A stretch of 64,000 nucleotides of DNA from an uncultured Caldilineaceae bacterium (GTDB lineage: Bacteria > Chloroflexota > Anaerolineae > Caldilineales > Caldilineaceae): positions 2,626,722-2,690,721 of the forward strand of contig OY282381.1 in the NCBI GenBank assembly GCA_958295915.1, in the 5' to 3' direction. Position 1 is the first letter of the stretch. Each line of letters begins with the position of its first letter. Shown here in pieces: positions 9,634 to 16,166 of the stretch. Both the position numbers and the translations under genes were made by a program. The notes under the pieces were generated by a model. That model was not told the origin of the DNA. It did not search any database and saw nothing but the letters and a program-made list of their open reading frames with translations.

Positions 9634-9674
9634 CCTAACTTCACTCCGCGCTATGATGGGGGGAAGCGGATCAT

Positions 9675-9696
9675 GTCGCGCCCAACAGTGGCGCGC
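9675..9696. repeat. Short palindromic element, family B
   Basis: Hairpin with arms GTCGCGCC / GGCGCGC around an AACAGT-like loop. The same element recurs at 32688, 51206, 60352, 60382 and 62469 in this window, in some cases inside genes. Confidence 0.65.
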
Positions 9697-9751
9697 GAGG
9701 TCAACCTGGCATGGAAGACCAGATTCGCCAATGAGACGAGCGCAAAAGTAA

Positions 9752-9852
9752 GGGAATTATATACTTAGTAGCGCAACTGCTGAAATAGCATGCCCCAAGT
9801 CTGCTCCATCATACTACGATTCAAACCGCGCTTACGGTCTCCACCCTTAAGA
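9752..9852 (-). mobile_element. TnpB-element fragment (one end joined to internal tnpB sequence)
   Basis: The first 16 bases (GGGAATTATATACTTA) match the end of the full TnpB element, but they continue directly into about 85 bases that match the interior of tnpB (codons for GLNRSMMEQTWG and LFQQLRY, equivalent to about 30774-30852). The rest of the element and the other end are absent. It is a dead relic of an additional insertion. Confidence 0.75.
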
Positions 9853-9912
9853 CCAACAAAAATTGCTGGTCTACCTATTCGAAGAGGCCACCTAAACTGC
9901 GGTTTTCAGTGG

Positions 9913-11082
9913 CTAGTTGCGTAGGGCGTGGAACTGATGCACTGTTTGCGCGAATTGGGCGAACAGCAGATCGGCGTCATGAGGCCCTGGGCTGGCTTCC
10001 GGGTGATATTGCACACAGAAGACAGGGCGGTCGGTCAGCCGCATTCCTTCAAGCGTGCCGTCATTCAAATTGAGATGCGTGATCTCCACATTGTGCGGCA
10101 GCGTTGTCTGATCGACGGCGTAATTATGGTTCTGCGCCGTGATCTGGATATGTGCGCTATCCACATCGCTGACCGGCTGGTTGCCCCCATGGTGGCCAAA
10201 CTTCAGTTTGAAGGTCTTGGCGCCGAGCGCCAGCCCGATGATCTGATGACCCAGACAGATGCCGAACATCGGCCGGCCGCTTTCCAGCAGCCTGGCTACT
10301 GCCTTAGCTGCGTAGGGGACGCCGGCCGGGTCGCCTGGCCCGTTGCTGAGAAAAATTCCATCCGGATCCAGTTCCAGAGCCTCTTGGGCCGGCGTATCTG
10401 CTGGCACGACCACTACGCGCAGATTGTGGCTGGCCAGGCGACGCAATATATTGTGTTTCATGCCGAAATCATAGGCGATCACCAGCGGAGACGTCTGCCT
10501 TGATTTCGTGGTCCCGCGCCACAGGCTGCTCTCGCCGCCGGAGGCCACCGGTGTCCATTCGCCCATCGTCTCGTCGCTCCAGTAGTACGACTCCTCACAC
10601 GTGACCTCCTGCACCAGATCCCGGCCGTTCAGCCCCTCCCAATCCTGGGCGAGCTCTATCAGCTCGGCCTCTGTATGGCTGCCATCCGTGCACAGCGCGC
10701 CGTGCAGCACCCCCTCTTCGCGTAGTATCCGCGTCAGGGCGCGTGTATCCACCTGGCTGATACCGGGAATGCCGTGCCGTCTGAGATAACTGTCCAGGCT
10801 TTCATTGGCGCGCCAGTTGGACACAACCGGGCTGATCTCACGCACGATGAAAGCTGTCACCTGTGGCCGATCGCTTTCCACATCTTCACGGTTCACGCCG
10901 GTGTTGCCCACGTGGGGCACAGTCATGCACACCATCTGCCCACGGTAGGAGGGATCGGTGAGCACCTCCTGGTAGCCGGTCAGACTGGTATTGAAAACGA
11001 CTTCGCCCACCACGGTCGTCTCCGCGCCGAATCCGTCACCCTTGAAAACACGGCCATTGGCCAGAGCGAGAGAAGCATTCAC
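9913..11082 (-). CDS. carA: Carbamoyl-phosphate synthase small (glutaminase) subunit
   Basis: 389-residue amidotransferase subunit that hydrolyses glutamine and channels ammonia to CarB for carbamoyl phosphate, a precursor of arginine and pyrimidines. The N-terminal CPSase_sm_chain domain ([17 protein letters not shown]) is followed by a class I glutaminase with GICLGHQ (nucleophilic Cys) and [12 protein letters not shown] (catalytic His/Glu); NGPGDP is also clear. The start is taken as the GTG at 11082 because AAGGAG lies 8 bases upstream and because it clears the argD stop by 16 bases. It is the last gene of the arginine cluster; carB is not in the window. Confidence 0.96.
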   Translation of the reverse strand: MNASLALANGRVFKGDGFGAETTVVGEVVFNTSLTGYQEVLTDPSYRGQMVCMTVPHVGNTGVNREDVESDRPQVTAFIVREISPVVSNWRANESLDSYLRRHGIPGISQVDTRALTRILREEGVLHGALCTDGSHTEAELIELAQDWEGLNGRDLVQEVTCEESYYWSDETMGEWTPVASGGESSLWRGTTKSRQTSPLVIAYDFGMKHNILRRLASHNLRVVVVPADTPAQEALELDPDGIFLSNGPGDPAGVPYAAKAVARLLESGRPMFGICLGHQIIGLALGAKTFKLKFGHHGGNQPVSDVDSAHIQITAQNHNYAVDQTTLPHNVEITHLNLNDGTLEGMRLTDRPVFCVQYHPEASPGPHDADLLFAQFAQTVHQFHALRN

Positions 11083-11098
11083 TGTGCGCGCTCCTTGC

Positions 11099-12286
11099 TT
11101 ACGCTTCCTGCAGGATTGCACCCAGCTTTGACACGGCCAGGGCCAACTCCTCTTTGCTGATCGTCAACGGCGGCACAAAGCGCACGATCTTATCCCCTGC
11201 GCTCACCAACAGCATCCCCGCCGCGTAGCCTTTTTCCACAATCGGCGCGGCTTCGATGTCCAGCTCCACGCCCACTATCAGACCTTTGCCTCGTACTTCG
11301 AGGATATGCGGGCTGTTCAACTCATCCAGCAGCTCCATCAGATACTGTCCTTTTTCCTTCACGCTGGCCAGGAACGTCGGCTGCGAGACCCGGTCCACCA
11401 CTGTATAGGCCACGTGGGTGGTGAAGGGGTTGCCGGCAAATGTGCTGGCGTGGTCGCCGGCGTGAATCGTATCGGCCACCTTCTGCTTCATCAGAATCGC
11501 GCCGATGGGCAATCCGCCGGCCAGTGGCTTGGCCGCGCTCAGCAGATCTGGCACTACGCCATAGCCCTGATGGGCCCACAGGTCGCCGCTGCGTCCCAGC
11601 CCACACTGAACTTCATCAAAGATCAGGAGCGCCTCATATTCGTCTGCCAACGCCCGCAATCCCTGCAAGAATTCAGGCGTGGCTGGATTGATGCCGCCTT
11701 CGCCCTGCACTGGTTCGACGATAATCGCGCACACCTGGTCGCTCATCTTATTCTGCGCGTCCGCCAGGTCGTTGAATTCGGCGAAGCGCACCCCGGGCAT
11801 CAGAGGCTCGAAGGGCTGCTGATACTTCTCTCGCGGCGTGGCGGCCAGAGAACCGAACAGCCGTCCGTGGAAGGCGTCGCTAAAGGCCAGAATCTCATAT
11901 TTATCGTCGTGACCGCGCTCTCGAGCGTAGCGACGGGCGAATTTGAACGCGCCTTCGTTGGCGCTTGCTCCGCACAGGCTGAAATGCACCTTGTCGGCAA
12001 AACTGGTCTCGCACAGTTTCTTGGCCAACTTTGTGTGGGGCGCCGTGTGGTACAGGTTGCTCACGTGGAACATGCCTGTGGCGGCGGCTTCGGCGATGGC
12101 CTGATTCACCTCTGCATCATTGTAGCCGAGAACGTTCACTGCCAGGCCCGCCACCAGATCCAGATAGGCTTTGCCCGTACTGTCATACACTGTGCAGCCT
12201 TTGCCTTCGGTCAGCACAAATGGGGGACGGCCGTATACGCCGAGCACGTACTCCTTCTCGTTCTGAATGACTTCCTCTGTATTCAC
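11099..12286 (-). CDS. argD: Acetylornithine aminotransferase
   Basis: 395-residue class III PLP-dependent aminotransferase. It converts N-acetylglutamate semialdehyde to N2-acetylornithine in arginine synthesis. Motifs: [32 protein letters not shown] (cofactor Asp) and [13 protein letters not shown] (PLP-binding Lys). Length is normal for ArgD. It starts at a GTG at 12286 with AGGAGG just upstream. It lies between argB and carA; the 63-base gap to argB holds one family A palindromic element. Confidence 0.94.
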   Translation of the reverse strand: MNTEEVIQNEKEYVLGVYGRPPFVLTEGKGCTVYDSTGKAYLDLVAGLAVNVLGYNDAEVNQAIAEAAATGMFHVSNLYHTAPHTKLAKKLCETSFADKVHFSLCGASANEGAFKFARRYARERGHDDKYEILAFSDAFHGRLFGSLAATPREKYQQPFEPLMPGVRFAEFNDLADAQNKMSDQVCAIIVEPVQGEGGINPATPEFLQGLRALADEYEALLIFDEVQCGLGRSGDLWAHQGYGVVPDLLSAAKPLAGGLPIGAILMKQKVADTIHAGDHASTFAGNPFTTHVAYTVVDRVSQPTFLASVKEKGQYLMELLDELNSPHILEVRGKGLIVGVELDIEAAPIVEKGYAAGMLLVSAGDKIVRFVPPLTISKEELALAVSKLGAILQEA

Positions 12287-12310
12287 TTTCTCCTCCTGAA
12301 CGTTGTGAAT

Positions 12311-12332
12311 GCGCCTCTACATAAAAGAGGCG
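12311..12332. repeat. Short palindromic element, family A
   Basis: Arms GCGCCTCT and AGAGGCGC with a 6-base loop, in the argB-argD intercistronic gap. In the argB-argD transcript it would form an 8-bp hairpin. Related copies occur at 15573, 16344, 46406, 51011 and 51098. Confidence 0.7.
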
Positions 12333-12349
12333 CGTTGATGTCGCGCATC

Positions 12350-13168
12350 TCATCCTGCGCTAATGATTCCGGTTCCCCCATCCTCCTGGACACCGGCCAA
12401 ATTTGTGATGACTGCCTGCATTACGCCACGCCTGACCGCCTCAACCGCACTTCTGACCTTCGGCACCATGCCGCCGCTGATGCTCCCCTCGGCGATCCAC
12501 TCCTCGCATTGGTCGGCGGTGATGCCCCGCACCACCCGTCCGGCGATCAGAACACCGGGCACATTGCTGATAAAGATCAGTTTGATGGCGCCCAGTGTGG
12601 CTGCAATCGCCGTAGCCACATAATCGGCGTTGACGTTATAGCTGAGGCCATCGAAGGCGCCGAAACTGATGGGACTGATGACCGGCACGATGCCGGCTTC
12701 CAGCAGGACGGTCAGCAGTCCGGTATCTACCTCCTGAATCTCCCCTACACGGCCCAAATCGCCCAGCGGATGCCACATCTTTTCCACATAGACTGTGCCG
12801 TCATCCACACCGCTGATGCCGATGGCTCGCACATTCTCATTCACAAATCTCCGCACAATCCGTTTATTCAGCAGGCCGCTCAACACCATTTCTGCCACAT
12901 CCAGGCTTTCATTATCGGTCACCCGCAAGCCTTCGATGAAACGGGTCTCCAGCCCCAGTCGCTTCTGATAGTCGGCAATTGTTTTGCCGCCGCCATGCAC
13001 GACGATCGGACTTTTGCCATCCCGCTGCAAACTCTTGACCGCCTGCACCAGCCCAAACAGAAATGCTTCATCGTCCAGCTCGCTTCCACCGATTTTGAGG
13101 ATGACTACATAGCGCAGCGTGTCTGGCGCGGGGTCAACTGTCAGCGGTTCAGATTCGCTCGGTTTCAT
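12350..13168 (-). CDS. argB: Acetylglutamate kinase
   Basis: 272-residue amino-acid kinase that phosphorylates N-acetylglutamate with ATP, the second step of arginine synthesis. Motifs are KIGGSE (phosphate binding), VVHGGGK, RFIEGLRVTD for acetylglutamate, and the C-terminal VVRGI...GGMVPKVRSAVEAVRRGV region. The last conserved block and length are those of NAGK. A short N-terminal extension (about 20 residues before YVVILKIGG) may be part of an arginine-sensing helix, as in feedback-inhibited enzymes, but this is inference. It follows the methyltransferase gene by 119 bases that contain a dispersed AAACTAAAAAC repeat. Confidence 0.95.
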   Translation of the reverse strand: MKPSESEPLTVDPAPDTLRYVVILKIGGSELDDEAFLFGLVQAVKSLQRDGKSPIVVHGGGKTIADYQKRLGLETRFIEGLRVTDNESLDVAEMVLSGLLNKRIVRRFVNENVRAIGISGVDDGTVYVEKMWHPLGDLGRVGEIQEVDTGLLTVLLEAGIVPVISPISFGAFDGLSYNVNADYVATAIAATLGAIKLIFISNVPGVLIAGRVVRGITADQCEEWIAEGSISGGMVPKVRSAVEAVRRGVMQAVITNLAGVQEDGGTGIISAG

Positions 13169-13287
13169 AGCCTTGCCTCTCGCGGTTTCTGGTATTTAGT
13201 TTCGAGTCACTACGCAGTTGCTGGAAACTAAAAACTAAGCGCAACTGGTTTTGACGATACTGGTAAAATCGGACGCGCGCGACGGTC

Positions 13288-14067
13288 TCACGGCCTACAC
13301 AGCGTTTTTTTTCTTTGTCGCATCACCTCATACGCCAGCACAGCCGCTGCCGCGGTCGTGCCCAGGGATGGCGCAAACTCTCTGTCGTAGGGAATCTGCA
13401 AACGCAGATTCGCCTGCTTCACAAACGACCGCGTGATTCCCCGTTTTTCGCCGCCGATCAGGAGAAAGAGCGGGGCGGTCAGATCCGCCTCATCCATGGG
13501 CGCCGCGTTCTCCCTTTGCCCACAGGCAACCATCAGCCCTTGCCCGCGGTAGAAGCGCGCCGCTTCTTCAACGCTTGCGGCAATCGCAGTCGGTATCAGC
13601 TCTGACGCGCCGGCCGAGGCCCGCGCGACCGTGGCCGCCGCGCTCATCCAATTGCGCGGCCGCAGCACCAGCCCGTGCGCTCCCATCGCATACAGCGCCC
13701 GTACGGCATGGCCGAAATTAAACGGATCTTCGATGCCGTCCAGCATCACAACAAAAGCCGGCCTATTTTCAGGCCAGAGCAGCTCTTTCAGATCGACATA
13801 CCGTCGTGTTCCCGCCTCAGCGACTATGCCCCCGTGGGAGCGCCCCTGCGCGATGGCGTCGATTTCTGTCGCGGAGACCTGCGTCACTGGCACATTGGCC
13901 TCCCGCGCCCGCTGTTGCAACCAACGCGCGGTTCGGTCCTGTCTGTCCGCCCGTACCAGCACCTGATGGACGGTGCGATATGGCGAGCGCAGGGCTGCCG
14001 CCACGGCGATCTTGCCTTCCAAGAAGGTGGTTGCCTTCCGCTCAGTAAGCCCCTGCCGTGATTCCAT
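13288..14067 (-). CDS. TrmH/SpoU family RNA 2'-O-methyltransferase
   Basis: 259 residues: an N-terminal substrate-binding region (1-95) and a C-terminal SPOUT knot methyltransferase. The three SpoU motifs are visible: DGIEDPFNFGHAVRALYAMGA (motif 1, with the catalytic Arg), LFLLIGGEKRGIT (motif 2) and IPYDREFAPSLGTTAAAAVLAYE (motif 3). Motif 3 has SLGTT where SLNV is usual, so the conserved Asn is replaced. Such enzymes methylate ribose in rRNA or tRNA with SAM. It sits inside the arginine cluster between argC and argB, an unusual place; the 54-base gap after argC suggests co-transcription. Target RNA unknown. Confidence 0.85.
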   Translation of the reverse strand: MESRQGLTERKATTFLEGKIAVAAALRSPYRTVHQVLVRADRQDRTARWLQQRAREANVPVTQVSATEIDAIAQGRSHGGIVAEAGTRRYVDLKELLWPENRPAFVVMLDGIEDPFNFGHAVRALYAMGAHGLVLRPRNWMSAAATVARASAGASELIPTAIAASVEEAARFYRGQGLMVACGQRENAAPMDEADLTAPLFLLIGGEKRGITRSFVKQANLRLQIPYDREFAPSLGTTAAAAVLAYEVMRQRKKTLCRP

Positions 14068-14121
14068 ACCAAATCTGAGATTGCGCCAGCCAGCGCGCTC
14101 TACTCTCCATTTGTCCGTCCC

Positions 14122-15162
14122 TTACTGCAACCCTGCCGTCTCTTCAACGCCCGCCGCGATGTTGAAATTTTGGATCGCTTGCCCGCTGGCGCCTTTGATC
14201 AGATTATCGATCGTGGCGGTGACGATATACTCACTGCCATCCGTCTGGGATGGGTCCGCCGGGGTAATGCTAAGGGCGCAGCGATTTGTGCCGACTGCAT
14301 GGGCCAGGCTGGCCTGTTCGCCAGGGGGCAGCAGATGAATAAAGGGCTCGCCAGCGTAGTTCTCCGCGTAGAGCTGCCGGATATGCGCCTCGGTCACGCC
14401 CGCGGGTACGTCCACGTACATTGTACTGAGAATGCCCCGATTGACCGGCAACAGATGGGGCGTGAACAGAAAACGATGGCCGCGCCCGTGGCTGTCTCCG
14501 TTTGTCGCGCCCAGCACCTGCTCCATCTCCGCGATATGTCGGTGCCGATGACCGACGCTGTAGGGGGTGATGTTCTCGTTGGCTTCGGCAAACTGGTAGA
14601 TCAACTTTGTCTTGCGGCCGGCTCCGGTAACGCCGCTCTTGCTGTCGATGATCACCCGTTTTTCTAACCAGCCGGCTTTGGCCAGGGGGTATAAACCCAA
14701 ATTGACGCTGGTGGGATAACAGCCGGGGTTGGCGATCAGCCGCGCGCCGGATAGTTCGCTGCGGTATAGCTCGCACAGTCCGTAGCGGGCCTCGGCGCAT
14801 AGGGCCGGCGCGGCGTGCTCGATGCCGTACCAACGCTTATAGACGTTCACATCCTTCAGGCGAAAGTCGGCGCTCAGATCGATAACGCGCACACCGGCTG
14901 CGTAAAAGCGGCTGACCGCTTCCATCGATTCGGCATGCGGCAGACACAGGAAGACGACATCCACCTCATCTGTGCGCAGATAGGCATCGGCCAGTGGAAT
15001 CAGCGGGTATGTCCACGGCGCGCTGAATAGCTGATTGAAACGTTTGCCGGCATTGCGCTCGCTCGTCAGCCAGCCAACTTCGAGCTGTGGATGCCGGTGA
15101 ATTAACGTGATCAGTTCGTAGCCGGTGTAGCCTGTGGCGCCAGCGATACCTGCTTTATACAT
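14122..15162 (-). CDS. argC: N-acetyl-gamma-glutamyl-phosphate reductase
   Basis: 346-residue NADPH-dependent reductase for the third step of arginine synthesis. GATGYTG at the N-terminus is the dinucleotide-binding loop; ANPGCYPTS near residue 150 contains the catalytic Cys; KSGVTGAGR and HRHIAEMEQVL match the dimerisation region. The ATG at 15162 has GAGAGGAG 7 bases upstream; a longer frame from 15192 lacks such a signal. It is the first structural gene after the attenuator at 15221-15450, so it and the downstream arg genes should be controlled by arginine supply. Confidence 0.95.
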   Translation of the reverse strand: MYKAGIAGATGYTGYELITLIHRHPQLEVGWLTSERNAGKRFNQLFSAPWTYPLIPLADAYLRTDEVDVVFLCLPHAESMEAVSRFYAAGVRVIDLSADFRLKDVNVYKRWYGIEHAAPALCAEARYGLCELYRSELSGARLIANPGCYPTSVNLGLYPLAKAGWLEKRVIIDSKSGVTGAGRKTKLIYQFAEANENITPYSVGHRHRHIAEMEQVLGATNGDSHGRGHRFLFTPHLLPVNRGILSTMYVDVPAGVTEAHIRQLYAENYAGEPFIHLLPPGEQASLAHAVGTNRCALSITPADPSQTDGSEYIVTATIDNLIKGASGQAIQNFNIAAGVEETAGLQ

Positions 15163-15220
15163 CTCTGTTCTCCTCTCTTCTGCAAGGCGCATCCTGTTTC
15201 CAAATGTACACCAGACGCGT

Positions 15221-15253
15221 AAAAAAGAAAAAGCTCCCCGTCCGGGGAGCTTT
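15221..15253 (-). terminator. Intrinsic terminator in the arg leader (attenuator)
   Basis: On the minus strand a 10-bp perfect stem (AAAGCTCCCC / GGGGAGCTTT, loop GGAC) is followed by TTCTTTTTT. It lies between the leader peptide and the argC start, 59 bases before the argC ATG, the position expected of an attenuator terminator. Confidence 0.9.
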
Positions 15254-15262
15254 GCAATCGGC

Positions 15263-15318
15263 TGATTTCCAGCGAGGAAATCCGGCCCACGCGCAAATGC
15301 CCAGACGGTCGTCTGGCT
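15263..15318 (-). promoter_or_regulatory. Leader hairpins between leader peptide and terminator
   Basis: Two further hairpins lie between the leader-peptide stop and the terminator on the minus strand: one with CAGACG/CGTCTG arms at about 15301-15316, and one with GATTTCC/GGAAATC arms at about 15264-15282. Together with the terminator they give the serial stem-loops expected of a transcription attenuator. The alternative pairing that would make the antiterminator was not resolved by eye. Confidence 0.6.
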
Positions 15319-15370
15319 ATTGCTCGGGGCTCCTCCTCAACCGGGTTGCGCAGCGGTTGAATGGATTCAT
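15317..15370 (-). CDS. Arginine-rich leader peptide (attenuation)
   Basis: An 18-codon frame encodes MNPFNRCATRLRRSPEQ, with four arginines, three of them in the run R-L-R-R (codons CGG, TTG, AGG, AGG). Two rare-type AGG codons sit in tandem just before the stop. It lies between a sigma-70 promoter and an intrinsic terminator in front of argC. By analogy with his, trp and leu leaders, stalling of ribosomes on the Arg codons when charged Arg-tRNA is scarce would let transcription pass the terminator. The upstream GAAAGAAGCGAG is only a modest ribosome-binding site. Confidence 0.8.
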   Translation of the reverse strand: MNPFNRCATRLRRSPEQ

Positions 15371-15402
15371 GCTCGCTTCTTTCTCTGGCAGAAAAATAAA
15401 CT

Positions 15403-15433
15403 CGCGTGCTAGACTAGAATAGTCTAGCACGCG
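15403..15433. promoter_or_regulatory. 31-bp perfect palindrome over the arg promoter -10 (probable operator)
   Basis: Fourteen-base perfect arms (CGCGTGCTAGACTA and its complement) around GAA. It covers the -10 hexamer and the expected start of transcription of the arg leader, so a bound dimeric protein would block the promoter. It does not match the E. coli ARG box. No regulator gene is adjacent. Confidence 0.75.
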
Positions 15434-15449
15434 GCCCGGCAATTGTCAA
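15421..15449 (-). promoter_or_regulatory. Sigma-70 promoter of the arg operon
   Basis: Minus-strand TTGACA (15449-15444), a 17-base spacer, and TAGACT (15426-15421). The -35 is a perfect consensus match and spacing is ideal. Transcription would start near 15414 and run through the leader peptide into argC. Confidence 0.85.
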
Positions 15450-15572
15450 ACGCTACAGTAGCTGCATGCATCCAATTCCGAATTGATCAATTCCTGATTC
15501 GTAACTCATGTTACGCAGTAGTTGACAAAGCAGGTAGAATAAGGTCAGGATATGAAACATCGATTTCTATAG

Positions 15573-15594
15573 TGCCTCTTTCTAGCAGAGGCGC
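15573..15594. repeat. Short palindromic element, family A (diverged)
   Basis: TGCCTCT / AGAGGCGC arms with a 7-base loop, upstream of the small coiled-coil gene. Confidence 0.5.
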
Positions 15595-15633
15595 AAGTCA
15601 ACCTCCTCTCTGACCTGTCAGGAGACGAAACCT

Positions 15634-15711
15634 ATGGCCACGATACCGGCGCCCGCCTCCCTGGAAGAACGCATCGCCCGGCTGGAAGCGCAACGCCCCG
15701 ATGCCAGCTGA
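15634..15711 (+). pseudogene. N-terminal fragment of a small coiled-coil protein (likely frameshifted)
   Basis: A 25-codon frame (begins MATIPAPASLEERIARLEA) with a good AGGAG site. It ends at 15711, overlapping in a different frame the ATG at 15701 of the next frame, which continues the same heptad-like pattern (ERLARIEGAYEHL). One gene split by a frameshift, or a translationally coupled pair, are both possible. Confidence 0.5.
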
Positions 15712-15946
15712 ACGCCTCGCCCGCATCGAAGGCGCATACGAACACCTGGCAACCAAAGCCGATCTGCAGGCTGTCAAGGCGGATATAGCAGCTGTCAAGT
15801 CGGAGTTGCAAGGGGATATAGCAACCGTCCAGTCGGATATAGCAGTCGTCAAATCGGAGCTGAGACCGCTCAAGTGGCTGATGGGCATCGGGATAGCAGG
15901 CATTCTGTTCCCGCTGCTCCGTGACCTCCTGGCGCAGTTGCCCTAG
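15701..15946 (+). CDS. Small coiled-coil protein with C-terminal membrane helix
   Basis: 81 residues. The sequence is heptad-repeat-like (LATKADLQAVKADIAAVKSEL, then QSDIAVVKSEL), with an internal repeat, and ends with one hydrophobic helix (WLMGIGIAGILFPLLRDLL). It resembles small membrane-anchored coiled-coil proteins often annotated as hypothetical or DUF1640-like, whose role is not known. The good ribosome-binding site belongs to the overlapping frame at 15634, so this part may be expressed by coupling or frameshifting. It stands alone upstream of the restriction-modification gene. Confidence 0.55.
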   Translation: MPAERLARIEGAYEHLATKADLQAVKADIAAVKSELQGDIATVQSDIAVVKSELRPLKWLMGIGIAGILFPLLRDLLAQLP

Positions 15947-16166
15947 CCAACACGCGCCACAGATAGACCGATCCCGGCCCGAACGAACCGCCCGAACGCC
16001 ATTTCCAGGACGCCACAGAAACGCTGTGACAGAACTTCCCAGGATCACAAAGCCGTAGAGAACAGACCTGTACAGCGCAGCCTACCCCCGCATTCAGCAG
16101 CTCGCAACCCTGCTACGAATCAGAGCCGAAATATGCGTAACATGAATTCCTAATTCGTAATTCCCA

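Noticed and set aside
11306..13231. Long plus-strand open frame of 641 codons
   Set aside because: It lies opposite argD and argB, which have full family motifs; it has none.
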